In this document: one piece after another, positions 27,022-35,889 of the stretch
How positions within the stretch are numbered: position 1 is the first letter of the stretch
How the letters are laid out: each line of letters begins with the position of its first letter
Assembly: GCA_964575845.1 (NCBI GenBank)
Contig: CAZNSX010000006.1
Location: 62,001-126,000 of the forward strand
Direction of reading: 5' to 3'
Origin: CAZNSX01 sp964575845
GTDB lineage: Bacteria; UBA8248; CAZNSX01
DNA length: 64,000 nt
Made by a program: the position numbers and the translations under genes
Notes under the pieces: model-generated
Seen by the model: the letters and a program-made list of their open reading frames with translations, nothing else
Told to the model about the DNA's origin: nothing
The model's database searches: none

Positions 27022-29952
27022 TTAGTCTGCAGTTTTATCGGATTTTCCCAGAAGCTTGTCACTGCTGCTCCGGCAAACCTTCTTGATCTCCTCTCCCCAA
27101 TCTGCGGGAAGGCGGAGCTTGCCCCTGTCTTTCGAGGTGAAAAGGATGTGGCCCTCTCTGGCGCCGAAGTGGAAGAGCTCACGGGTGAGGGAGACATCAC
27201 GGCGGCAGTACTCCACCACCTTCTCGATTTCCCCCTCCTTCCACCAGGCGAGAGCCTGAAGCCCGTCTGCCGTTTTCCCCTCACCCAGGGTTGCCTCGGC
27301 CAGGTTCCCCAGGCTCACCCGAAACCCGAGCCTGGAGTAAACCTCCCTCAGGATGTCCAAGGTGGGAAGGGAGCTGAAATCAAATGAGCTGTAGCCGCGA
27401 AGAACCCCGTAGTCAAAGCCTAGAAGATTAAAACCAATTATCAAATCAGCCTCTTTAAGACGCTGAATTAACTTGTCTATTTCGCTCTCGCTATAAACAG
27501 AAAAGTGCCCTGTCCTCTCCTCAAAGCAGACCCCTACGGCCAGGCCCATGAGGTGGGTATTCTGCCAGCCGCCAACCTCAGAGGCACTGCGCTTTGTCTC
27601 GAGGTCAAAGAAGAGAATGTCGGGTTTTTCTTCCTTCTGTGAAGATGTGGTTTCGGCCGCAAATTCAAGGGGCGGCTCCTCCTCCGGGGCAACCTCTCCG
27701 AGGGGCTCCTCTCCCAGGATGAGCCTCAGGGAGAGAGCAGCCCCTTCCTTGTCAAGAGGCACGTTCCCCGAGCCGCACTTTGGGGAGTGTACGCAGGAGG
27801 GGCAGCCTCCCTCGCAGGGGCATCCCGCGATGACTTCGCGGGTGGCCGTAAGGAGTTCCTCCATCACCTCATAGGCGCGCCTCGCCAGGCCCACTCCTCC
27901 GGGGTAGCCGTCATAGATGAATACAGCAGGGCCTCCCACCTGATGATGAAATGTGAAGGAGATCCCTCCGATATCATCCCTCTCGCAGAGGGCATAGAGG
28001 GGAAAGAGCGAGATGACCCCATGCTCCACGGCGTGGATGGAGCCCATGAAGTGAAGGCCGCGAGCCTCGATGCCTCCCTTTATCTCCCTTGGGAGCTCAA
28101 GCCAGATCCCCCTTGTCTCAAAGGTGAGGGGCGGAAGCTCAAGTGGGTGGAGGCTCAGGAGAGCCTGGGTTGCCGCGGAGCGCTTCTCATAGCCCGTTAT
28201 CCTGGTGGTGACCCTGAGGCGTCCCGCCTTTAGGAGAGCGCCCGGGAGGGGACGTGAGGCATCCATGCCTAAGATTTCCGTTTCCTTCTCGCTCCGGGCT
28301 CGCGTGAAGTAGCCCACTTCCGCTGGCACGGCAAGGGCGTTCCTTTGCGCGAGGTCAATGCTCCTTATGAGAAACTGCTCCCCCCGGTGCAGGTAGATGG
28401 CCCCGGGGTGGCATTCTGAAAGAGCCTGCAGCCCGCTCACCGTGCCGATGACTTCGGTTCCTCCCTCCCTGAGGATGGTGAAACTTTCGCCCGCGGCCCT
28501 GAGGTCCACAAAGCGGTGGGGACGCCTTCGGGCGGAATGCCAGGTGCGGCCATCCGCGCTCCTGAGTAACTTGCCTTCCCTTTCAAGTTCCTCAAGGGTT
28601 TCCCGGAGGTCTGATTGAGGAAAGAAAAGGTCATCATCTCTAAGGGGCTCCTCGGAGGCTGCGCAGGGGAGGTGCTCTTTTAATATCTCGCGGTTCTTGG
28701 GGTCGATGACCGCTCGCTCATATCCTCGCCTCAAGAAATCCTCGGGATGTCTTGCAAAATACTGGTCAAGCGCGTCGCGGCCTGCGATGAGGACGGTCAG
28801 AGACTCCCTCTCGCCCCGGCCCGCCCTTCCGCCCCGCTGCCAGGTGTTTATGATGGAGCCGGGGTAGCCCACGAGGATCGCCACATCGAGACCCCCGATG
28901 TCTATCCCCATCTCGAGGGCGCTCGTGCTTACTACCCCCAGAAGCCTCCCCTCCCGAAGCTCCCTCTCTATCTCTCTTCTCTCCTCGGGAAGAAAGCCCG
29001 CCCTGTAGGAGCTTATGCGCCCGAGGAGGGAGGGGCTGGAGGAGAGGGTCCAGCGGAAGATGAGCTCCGTGGTGCGCCTCGCCTTGGTGAAGGCGATCGT
29101 CTTGAGCCCCTTTGAGAGGCAGAGAGAGAAGAGCCGGGAGGCCAGGGTATTGGGGCTAAGGGTTGGGTTTAATAGGAGGAAGTGGCGCCTGGGCCTGGGC
29201 GCGCCGTTCCTCTCAACGAGGCTGAAGGGAAGGCCGGTGAGCTCCCGCGCAAGCTCCGCCGCATTGGCAAGCGTGGCCGAGCACGCGATGAGCTGCGGGG
29301 AGGCCCCATAGAGGGAGGCCACTCTCAGGAGCCTCCTAAGCACCTGAGCTATGTGGGTCCCGAAAACACCCCGGTAGGTGTGGAGCTCATCCACCACCAC
29401 AAACTTGAGGCCTTCCAGGAATGGAGCCCACCTATCGTGATGGGGGAGAATCCCGTGATGGAGCATGTCGGGGTTTGAGATGAGGAGCCGAGGTGCGTTG
29501 AGCCTCACGCGCTCCCGGCGGTGGGGGGAGGTATCGCCGTCATAGACGGCAACCTCAGGCCTCGGGCTTGAGGGAGGGAGAAGGGAGAGCAGCTCCTCCG
29601 CTCCAGAGAGCTGGTCCTGAGCCAGGGCCTTAAGGGGAAAGAGATATAGGGCCCGAGCCCCGGGATCCCTCAGCAGGCGCTCGAAGACAGGGACATTGTA
29701 GGCGAGTGTCTTGCCGCTCGCCGTAGGAGTTATGAGGGCCACGTTCTCACCGGCAAAGACCTTCTCAATGGCTTCCGCCTGGTGGGAGTAGAGCTTTCTG
29801 ATGCCCTGGCCCTCCAGGGCCTGCCTGAGGGAAGGAGAGACCCCATCGGGAAGCTCCTCAAGGGAGGCCCCCTGCTCAGAGAACACCTCATAGTGGGAGA
29901 GAGCTTCAGAGATGAGGGGGCTCCGCCTCAGCTCCCGGATAAATCCTTCCAT
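27022..29952 (-). CDS. MrfA-type DEAD/DEAH helicase fused to an RNase H-like exonuclease
   Basis: 976 residues. Helicase core: Walker A TPTASGKT (75-82), DELH (188-191), motif VI YPGSIINTWQRGGRAGRGE. Then a DUF1998-like region ending in a four-cysteine cluster CPCEGGCPSC...C near 709-725, as in MrfA/Hrq1. Residues about 778-955 form a DEDDy exonuclease: FFDLETKR, IIGFNLLGFDYGVL, and YCRRDVSLTRELF. In Bacillus subtilis MrfA helicase and MrfB exonuclease are separate proteins acting together on mitomycin-type DNA damage; here both activities are in one chain. The tetratricopeptide tail of MrfB is absent. Stands alone on its strand. Confidence 0.88.
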   Translation of the reverse strand: MEGFIRELRRSPLISEALSHYEVFSEQGASLEELPDGVSPSLRQALEGQGIRKLYSHQAEAIEKVFAGENVALITPTASGKTLAYNVPVFERLLRDPGARALYLFPLKALAQDQLSGAEELLSLLPPSSPRPEVAVYDGDTSPHRRERVRLNAPRLLISNPDMLHHGILPHHDRWAPFLEGLKFVVVDELHTYRGVFGTHIAQVLRRLLRVASLYGASPQLIACSATLANAAELARELTGLPFSLVERNGAPRPRRHFLLLNPTLSPNTLASRLFSLCLSKGLKTIAFTKARRTTELIFRWTLSSSPSLLGRISSYRAGFLPEERREIERELREGRLLGVVSTSALEMGIDIGGLDVAILVGYPGSIINTWQRGGRAGRGERESLTVLIAGRDALDQYFARHPEDFLRRGYERAVIDPKNREILKEHLPCAASEEPLRDDDLFFPQSDLRETLEELEREGKLLRSADGRTWHSARRRPHRFVDLRAAGESFTILREGGTEVIGTVSGLQALSECHPGAIYLHRGEQFLIRSIDLAQRNALAVPAEVGYFTRARSEKETEILGMDASRPLPGALLKAGRLRVTTRITGYEKRSAATQALLSLHPLELPPLTFETRGIWLELPREIKGGIEARGLHFMGSIHAVEHGVISLFPLYALCERDDIGGISFTFHHQVGGPAVFIYDGYPGGVGLARRAYEVMEELLTATREVIAGCPCEGGCPSCVHSPKCGSGNVPLDKEGAALSLRLILGEEPLGEVAPEEEPPLEFAAETTSSQKEEKPDILFFDLETKRSASEVGGWQNTHLMGLAVGVCFEERTGHFSVYSESEIDKLIQRLKEADLIIGFNLLGFDYGVLRGYSSFDFSSLPTLDILREVYSRLGFRVSLGNLAEATLGEGKTADGLQALAWWKEGEIEKVVEYCRRDVSLTRELFHFGAREGHILFTSKDRGKLRLPADWGEEIKKVCRSSSDKLLGKSDKTAD

Positions 29953-30228
29953 AAGAGCGCCCTTTTAGCCCCCTGTGCTATACTTCTGGAACTAAAATAA
30001 ATCTGAGCTATTGCCCTCATTTTATGGCGAAGGAAAAGCGAAGGTCAATGCTAAAATTAAAAACTGCTCAGAGGGAAGGGGAGGGCGAAGAAAACGCCTG
30101 AATTGACTAATTGCACTATTATTGATAATTGCTTTTTATTCAAAGAGTTCAACCTGAAATATTGATGCGGGTTTTTAAGTTTTATTCCCTCAGGATAGAA
30201 AGGCTTCAATTGAGAGAGGAGAGGAGCT

Positions 30229-31293
30229 TTGGCTCGCGCCACGCTCAAGGCCCATGAGGCAATCCCCCTTCCGGTTCCCGCGCTCGGCATGGTTGTCCCT
30301 GTTTGGTTCAATCCCAGGCTCCCCCTTCGCACCATAAAGGAGCGCCTCAGGCTCACGCTCTCGGGCACCGAGCTATACGTAGGCCCCGGAAGGCTTGCCG
30401 TTGTGGTGGATGGGGATGGCCGCTCACTCAAGGTCTTGAAGGAGCTCCTTAAGGAGGGGGTAGGCCCACGAGAAGGCGACCTCAAGCTCCTCCCCCTGAG
30501 ACGCAACTGCGGAAAGGGAAGAGGTCTAGTGGAGGGGCTTAAGGCACTCCTCCCTCAGAAAGACCTTCACTTCTTTGCCTTCAGGGATGGGGACGGCGAC
30601 CATTATCTCAATGACCTCATGAACCTCTATCGCTATGCCCTCTGGATGCGGGAAAAAGGCGGCGGGGAGGACCTCATGGTCATCGGCAGGAGGGCCCACA
30701 TCGGCCGCTCCGTCGGCATGGCAAGGGCTGATTTTGAGGTCATACTTAGCCGCGTGACGCTAGAGGCCCTGAAATTCCACCTGGCACGGAAGGGTAGGGC
30801 ACTAGACCTCAGGTTCCTCTCCGGATATGAAGAGGTGCCCGACTTTCTGAGCGGATATAAGATAGTTTCGCGCTCTCTGGCCGAGCTCATGGTCAGGCGC
30901 GACTGGCAGGAAATCCTCCCCCGGAGAACCATCGACCTCTACCGCTACGGGATGGAGCTCATCCCCCTTGTTGAGGGCGCCATAAGGGGGGCCCTCCTTG
31001 GAGAGGTGCAGCGGCTCGTGGGCGAGGAGAGAAGCCTCTCGGGCCACGGGCGCCTTGCCGACCCGCGTGTGAATGCCGGCCTCGCGCTCTGGCTCTTCCT
31101 CAGGCTAAGAATACCCGGAGAAGCGGCCCTGACCATACTCGATAACGCCATTGAAGGAGCAACGCTCGCCTGGGACGATGAGCGTCGCACCTCCCTCCTC
31201 CAGTTCAGAAATCACATCCTCTCGGGCCTCAGGGGCCATCTTCCGAAGGGGAGCCCCCCGGGGAGAGCCTTCACGAGCCGGGGGTACATATAA
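30229..31293 (+). CDS. glycosyltransferase-like protein (GT-A fold)
   Basis: 354 residues from a TTG at 30229; the first ATG is at 30289. GAGGAG lies only a few bases before the TTG, so the start is uncertain. VVPVWFNPRLP near the N-terminus, LAVVVDGDGRS and FAFRDGDGDHYLNDLMNL, with a DXD-like run, suggest a nucleotide-sugar-binding GT-A fold. LSGYEEVPDFLSGYKIVSR follows. I do not recognise the specific family or substrate. The last ~55 codons are duplicated, in decayed form, at 32290-32480 on the far side of the MBL gene. Confidence 0.6.
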   Translation: MARATLKAHEAIPLPVPALGMVVPVWFNPRLPLRTIKERLRLTLSGTELYVGPGRLAVVVDGDGRSLKVLKELLKEGVGPREGDLKLLPLRRNCGKGRGLVEGLKALLPQKDLHFFAFRDGDGDHYLNDLMNLYRYALWMREKGGGEDLMVIGRRAHIGRSVGMARADFEVILSRVTLEALKFHLARKGRALDLRFLSGYEEVPDFLSGYKIVSRSLAELMVRRDWQEILPRRTIDLYRYGMELIPLVEGAIRGALLGEVQRLVGEERSLSGHGRLADPRVNAGLALWLFLRLRIPGEAALTILDNAIEGATLAWDDERRTSLLQFRNHILSGLRGHLPKGSPPGRAFTSRGYI

Positions 31294-31400
31294 AGCCCTG
31301 TGGAGAGAAATAGCGAGTTAAGCGAAAAGAAATTCGCTAAATAGTAGTTAGAGGAAGTGGCGGGCCTAATCAACGATAAATATGGGGGAGGGGAATAACC

Positions 31401-32264
31401 ATGAATAACGAAACCTTTCCATTTAAGATAGGTAATTTTGAATGCATAGCCCTCTGCGATGGCACCTTTGCCTACTCAGGCCAAACATTTTTCGTCAACG
31501 CGCCGAGAGAACGCCTGGAGCAGGCACTCCGCGAACACGATATCGAGCCGGGAGAGATAGCAGCACCATGGACCTGTTTGTTCATCAACACAGGGCAGCA
31601 CTGGGTTCTGGCCGACACGGGAGGGGGAGCCGGTCCGGTGCCGAGCGCAGGAAGGCTGCTCCCGAACCTGCAGGCTGAGGGGATTGAGCCCGTGCACATT
31701 GACACGGTCATTCTCACGCACGGGCATCCGGATCACATCGGCGGGAGCACCGATGCCGAGGGCAGGCCGGCTTTCCCCAACGCACGCTACGTCATGTGGA
31801 AGGACGAGTGGGAGTTCTGGACGTCAGAGCCCGACCTCGCGCGGCTTGAAGTGGGGGAAGACCTGAGACAATTCATCCTCATGCTCGCACGCAAGAACCT
31901 CCCGCCCATCAAAGGCCAGCTCGACCTCCTTGACCGTGAAACGGAAGTCCTGCCCGGCATCCAGGCCATTCCCGCCCCAGGGCACACGCCGGGCCACATG
32001 GTGCTGGCCATTTCCTCTGGGAGCGAGCGGCTCCTGTACATCGCGGATGCGGCTCTCCATCCTGTCCATCTTGAGCAGCCGGACTGGTACCCGGCCTTCG
32101 ACCTCGCCCCTGATAAAGCCATGGCAACCAGGCGTCAGCTCCTCGACCGGGCCTCCGCCGAGAAGGCTCTGGTGATTGCCTGTCATTTCCCCTTCCCGGG
32201 TCTGGGCCACGTGATCCAGAAGGGAGAGGGGTGGCGGTGGAAGCCGATTGAGACCAAGGGTTAG
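31401..32264 (+). CDS. MBL-fold metallohydrolase
   Basis: 287 residues. Metallo-beta-lactamase fold with the metal motif HGHPDH (H107, H109, D111, H112 in VILTHGHPDHIGG), then AIPAPGHTPGHM, DAALHP and ACHFPFPG supplying the remaining ligands. Length and order match the quorum-quenching lactonase/arylsulfatase-like hydrolase branch; substrate not predictable. No signal peptide, so cytoplasmic. RBS GGGGAGGGG before the ATG. It sits between the glycosyltransferase-like gene and a decayed copy of that gene's 3' end, which suggests insertion accompanied by duplication. Confidence 0.88.
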   Translation: MNNETFPFKIGNFECIALCDGTFAYSGQTFFVNAPRERLEQALREHDIEPGEIAAPWTCLFINTGQHWVLADTGGGAGPVPSAGRLLPNLQAEGIEPVHIDTVILTHGHPDHIGGSTDAEGRPAFPNARYVMWKDEWEFWTSEPDLARLEVGEDLRQFILMLARKNLPPIKGQLDLLDRETEVLPGIQAIPAPGHTPGHMVLAISSGSERLLYIADAALHPVHLEQPDWYPAFDLAPDKAMATRRQLLDRASAEKALVIACHFPFPGLGHVIQKGEGWRWKPIETKG

Positions 32265-32289
32265 GACATTGCCGGGATGGAGAGGGAAA

Positions 32290-32480
32290 AAGTGCCGGGA
32301 GGGGTGGCTGGAGCCATACTCGATAATGCGTGGCTTGGGCAGCCTTCGCCGAGGATGATGACCGCCGGGCCTCCCTGCGGCAATTCAGAAACCAAGTTTT
32401 CTCGGGCCTCAGGCGCCATTTACCGAAGGGGAGCCTGCCAGGGAGGGGCCTCGCCAGTAGGGGGTATATATGAGGGGCTG
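32290..32480 (+). pseudogene. decayed duplicate of the glycosyltransferase-like gene 3' end
   Basis: Matches 31110-31302 by eye: GCCATACTCGATAA, GATGA..., CGGGCCTC, CAATTCAGAAA, CTCGGGCCTCAGG, CGAAGGGGAGCC, and GGGGGTA.ATATGA near the end. Small indels break the frame. Together with the intact copy it brackets the MBL gene as direct repeats. Confidence 0.75.
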
Positions 32481-32546
32481 AGGGGAGAATAGGAGAGATA
32501 ATGCGAACTATCTACCGCATTCAACCTTATTTAAGGAGAACTGCAA

Positions 32547-33398
32547 ATGCGTTCGTTCTCTTTTTATATTAGCCACAGTTCAGCAACAAAAGAAATCGCT
32601 AGACACTTATATTACAATTCTATTTCCAATGGATTATTTCCATGGTATGACGAAAGTCTTCTTTCAATAGGGGATGTCTTAGAAAGGGAGATTCAAAAGG
32701 GCATTCAAAGCAGCTTAGGTTTCGTGCTTCTTCATTCAAAGCAAGCGATGGAAAGTTCTTGGGTGAGAAAGGAAATGAAGATTGCAAAATCAAAAAGAAT
32801 GAATGATAATAATTTCAATATTTTTGTAGTAAAGTTGGATGAAGAGCCAGTCATAGAAACCTTTTGGAAAGATTTTCTTTATCTTTCATGGGATCCCAAA
32901 GATGTATCTGGTTCAATAATCAAATTAATTGAGGCAGTCACAGGCCAAAAAAGTATTTTGAAAATAACAGCTTCATCTGTTCTTAATCAGATTCCATTAG
33001 TTATTAATGAGACAAGTACTATTGCAGAACACAGTAGAAATTATATTTTATATTATCTTGCACACATTAAAAGTCTGGTATCAGCAGTAGCTTCTGTTGG
33101 ATACGAAGAAGAATTAAGAGATACGCTTAAGAAACTTTTAAATCTTTACTTATTAAATTCGATACCATGCATACATGGGGGAATGATGCAAATTGCACCC
33201 GGCATTTGGGAATGTATCTATGCTAATCGAATGCGGATACCGCCACGGATTAGGATAAACGGACTTCCTGCCGAGTATGGTTGGGATGTCATTACAAATA
33301 ATGAAGTGTTTTGTCGACTTCAAATTGTCAGTTTTAAAACTAAAATACCGGTGCCTCATCCCGTTCCAATGATATTAGAATTTGATGCGGAGTTATGA
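32547..33398 (+). CDS. TIR-domain protein
   Basis: 283 residues. Residues 1-135 form a TIR-like domain: FYISHSSATKEIARHLY (strand A and helix), FPWYDESLLSIGDVLEREI, LHSKQAMESSWVRKEMKIA with the putative NADase glutamate E76, then FNIFVVKLDEEP. Residues about 140-283 are a second domain that I do not recognise. It is A/T-rich against GC-rich neighbours and has its own SD (AAGGAG), so it is probably acquired. No cyclic-nucleotide or STAND partner is adjacent. Bacterial TIR proteins often act as NAD-consuming effectors of phage defence; here that is inference. A REP-like pair follows. Confidence 0.78.
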   Translation: MRSFSFYISHSSATKEIARHLYYNSISNGLFPWYDESLLSIGDVLEREIQKGIQSSLGFVLLHSKQAMESSWVRKEMKIAKSKRMNDNNFNIFVVKLDEEPVIETFWKDFLYLSWDPKDVSGSIIKLIEAVTGQKSILKITASSVLNQIPLVINETSTIAEHSRNYILYYLAHIKSLVSAVASVGYEEELRDTLKKLLNLYLLNSIPCIHGGMMQIAPGIWECIYANRMRIPPRIRINGLPAEYGWDVITNNEVFCRLQIVSFKTKIPVPHPVPMILEFDAEL

Positions 33399-33468
33399 GG
33401 GATTACAGTATATAGGCAGACTACTTAATGTTAACGGGGAGATTACGGAGCTTCGTCTAAGAAAGATT

Positions 33469-33499
33469 AGTCGGGTAGGCTGAGACAGCACCTCAGCAC
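33469..33499 (-). repeat. REP-like palindromic element, pair D left arm
   Basis: Family head AGTCGGGTAG, stem GCTGAG, loop ACAGCAC, stem CTCAGC (33479-33497). Inverted relative to 33515-33543. Confidence 0.6.
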
Positions 33500-33514
33500 T
33501 ATCTGGTATCGGTA

Positions 33515-33543
33515 GTCACGGCGCGGCCGTGACCTACACGGCT
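33515..33543 (+). repeat. REP-like palindromic element, pair D right arm
   Basis: Stem TCACGGC, loop GCG, stem GCCGTGA (33516-33532), then CCTACACGGCT. One loop base differs from copies at 264 and 4817. The left and right arms are 46-48 bases apart start to start, as in pairs B and C. Confidence 0.7.
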
Positions 33544-33684
33544 AATGCTTCTAAGGAGGGCAAATGTCGGAGTTAAGAAATGAATTGAAGGGAGATGTCG
33601 GATAGAGTATGATTTCCGCCGTTAGTTGTCCCGAAAAGCTATGCTGCTGTTTGAAACAATTACTGCCGTAAGGGAGGTAGCGAG

Positions 33685-33996
33685 ATGAGATTTATGGTCA
33701 AGGTCCTTTGGGACGTGGAAAAAGGAAACGAACTTGCAAGAAAGGGGACTCTGGGAAAGACCGCTCAATCAATTCTAGAAGAACTCAAACCTGAGGCGGC
33801 TTATTTCGTTGCGGAAAGCGGTAGAAGGTCTGCCATCCTGTTTGTCAATATGGAGGATGCTTCTCAGATACCGGCTATAGCTGAACCTTGGTTTCTGGCT
33901 GTGAATGCGACTGTGGACTTTCAGCCGGTAATGGTGATGGAGGATCTTCTGAGAGCAGGGGCAAGTATTGAGAAAGCGGTGAAGAAATTCGGTTAG
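33685..33996 (+). CDS. small DUF3303-like protein
   Basis: 103 residues. The pattern of a short basic start, LKPEAAYFVAESGRRSAILF, then SQIPAIAEPWFLAVNATVDF and PVMVMEDLLRA matches a family of about 100-residue ferredoxin-like-fold proteins annotated as DUF3303. Function unknown. Good SD (GGGAGG) 7 bases before the ATG. It stands between the REP-like pair D and a transposase remnant. Confidence 0.7.
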   Translation: MRFMVKVLWDVEKGNELARKGTLGKTAQSILEELKPEAAYFVAESGRRSAILFVNMEDASQIPAIAEPWFLAVNATVDFQPVMVMEDLLRAGASIEKAVKKFG

Positions 33997-33999
33997 TCT

Positions 34000-34448
34000 T
34001 CAGAGAGCTAATCGCCCAAGCCATTCGAGGAAGAAAGCACCCAGCGGCTGGTTGCAGGTGGGGATCAGACGGCTTCGCTGTTCCCCGCAGCTGAACCAGA
34101 TTGCTATGCCTTTTTCCACTAACCATTCGTTTTGATCACCTTCCAAGAGTGCCGGTTTCGATACGAATTGGAAGGGGGAATTTCCCATTTCAACGTCAAC
34201 GGGCGGCCTTCCCGGCGCTTTTTGCGAGTGAAAATCATTAGACCCCCCTTCCACTCATAGCGGCCCGCGATGGGCTCAAGCAACCCCCGCCAGCCGTCGG
34301 TGCTGTGCATGTCGCCCGGATGGAGCATTGCGCCCTCGCAATCCCCGAACTCATTGAAGCAAAAAAGGGGGCGATAGCAGAGGCAACCGAAGTGACCGTT
34401 GCTCCCCGGAACACTAGCTTTAAACGGGCATCTCAAGAATAATCCCAA
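34000..34448 (-). pseudogene. IS1380-family transposase remnant
   Basis: On the minus strand, NGHFGCLCYRPLFCFNEFGD followed by AMLHPGDMHSTDGWRGLLEP is characteristic of the central part of IS1380-type transposases (canonically CYHPLFCFNQFGD, HSADGW). After IAGRYEW the frame is broken and the following sequence continues in a second frame to 34000. N-terminal domain, most of the catalytic core and both terminal repeats are not visible. Dead fragment. Confidence 0.65.
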
Positions 34449-34781
34449 AACCTAAAAAACCAAAATTCAGGAGCTTGAGGAAGGGGCCTCATCACCAGAG
34501 GGCCTTTTTGAGCGGCCACTCAAAAGATATTGACTGGGAGGCTCAAAAAATGTAAAGATATCCGGCGAACCGAAGCGCAGGAGATTGCGCAAAAATACCG
34601 TTTCAGGGGGATGGGGGCTGAGGCGTAGACGTCCTGAGCCCCTTCCTGAACGCAGGGGCAAGAGAGCACTCCCCGCGTGCCGGGCATAAGCTCCTGCACG
34701 CGGCTCCGCTAGGAAAAGGATGCCAGGTGCCGGTCCCGTGAAGGGGTCCTCTTCTTAAAAAATTCCACAAGGAGGTATGTT
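34449..34781. other. non-coding stretch before the ABC binding protein
   Basis: No credible open frame or hairpin with T-tract is seen. It presumably carries the promoter of the binding-protein gene; the only clear signal is the SD AAGGAGG at the right end. Confidence 0.5.
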
Positions 34782-35807
34782 ATGAAAGCAGCTAAGAGAA
34801 TCTTTTCAGCCTTTTTGATGCTGCTGATAATTGCTGCCCTGGTCGGTGCAGCTTTTGAGAGCGCAGCAGCCCAAACCCGCAAGACCGACAAAGTTACGGT
34901 CATGATGGGCTGGACTATTATGGGGAAGCATGCGCCCTTCTTCGTGGCTATCGAGAAAGGTTGGTATGGGGATGAGGGCATAGAGGCCGATATTATCCGG
35001 GGGTACGGTGGTGGCCCCGCGGCCATGGCCGTGGATCAGGGAAAGGCAACGTTCAGTCTTGCCCCCATCGTCAACATTGCGCTAACCCGGGCAAAGGGAG
35101 GCAAAATAAAGGCTGTCGGCGCGTATTTGTATAATACGATCGCCGCTTTTGCCTCGCTGACGGAGACCGGAATAAAAACCCCTAAGGATATGGAAGGGCG
35201 AACCGCAGCGACCAGCGTCGGTTCAACCGCGGTGCAGATGCTGCCGATTTTTGCGAGGGTGAACGGCGTTGACATTAAGAAGATAAAGATAGTTAATGTG
35301 GATGGCAGCGTACTTGTGCCGGCACTGTTGAAAGGAGAGGTGGAGCTTTCCTCGCTTTTCACGACGGCACTGTGGGAAGTCGGCGTCTGGTTGGGCAAAA
35401 AACAGGGGAAGGAACTCTCCCTGTTGGCATTTGCCGATTGGGGATTGGAGATGTACAGCAACTCCATAGTGGCCAACGACAAACTTTTGAGTGAAAATCC
35501 TGATCTGGTCAAGAGATTCCTTCGTGCCACCTATAAGGGGTTCGCGTATTCAATGGACCATCCCGCTGAGGCCATAAGCATTCTGGCGAAATACCATCCG
35601 GAGATAAACAAAGAAATCGCAAGGATGCAGCTGGATACCGTTTTTAAGATGGTTCCGATCAAAGAGGCCAAGGAGAAGGGGCTCGGGTGGATGAGCGAAA
35701 AGAAGATGCAGAATACTATTGATATCGTTTCCGAAGCCTATCAAATAAAGGTAAAGCTACCTCTCGAGGATATCTATACGAATAAATTCCTTCCGGGGAA
35801 ATTCTAG
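34782..35807 (+). CDS. NitT/TauT-type ABC transporter substrate-binding protein
   Basis: 341 residues. Signal peptide KRIFSAFLMLLIIAALVGAA, cleavage near AAAQ. The mature protein matches the SsuA/THI5-like (NMT1) fold: VMMGWTIMGKHAPFFVAIEKGWY, DIIRGYGGGPAAMAV, then TAATSVGSTAVQM. This class binds small sulfonates, nitrate, thiamine precursors, pyrimidine-like or hydantoin-like compounds. It lies on the opposite strand from its likely ATPase and permease, converging on the ATPase gene across a terminator. With the neighbouring pyrimidine/hydantoin-type enzymes, a cyclic nitrogenous ligand is plausible. Confidence 0.85.
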   Translation: MKAAKRIFSAFLMLLIIAALVGAAFESAAAQTRKTDKVTVMMGWTIMGKHAPFFVAIEKGWYGDEGIEADIIRGYGGGPAAMAVDQGKATFSLAPIVNIALTRAKGGKIKAVGAYLYNTIAAFASLTETGIKTPKDMEGRTAATSVGSTAVQMLPIFARVNGVDIKKIKIVNVDGSVLVPALLKGEVELSSLFTTALWEVGVWLGKKQGKELSLLAFADWGLEMYSNSIVANDKLLSENPDLVKRFLRATYKGFAYSMDHPAEAISILAKYHPEINKEIARMQLDTVFKMVPIKEAKEKGLGWMSEKKMQNTIDIVSEAYQIKVKLPLEDIYTNKFLPGKF

Positions 35808-35830
35808 CTCGCGCTCGAGGGGTCGATTCC

Positions 35831-35871
35831 AAAGGGGAGGAGAGGATCTCCCTCTTCCTCCCCTTTTTCCC
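35831..35871. terminator. bidirectional terminator
   Basis: Perfect 11-bp stem AAAGGGGAGGA / TCCTCCCCTTT with a 14-base loop, followed by T's on the plus strand and preceded by A's. It lies between the convergent binding-protein and ATPase genes and can serve both. Confidence 0.65.
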
Positions 35872-35889
35872 ACTGGAAGTTCTCGGCCG

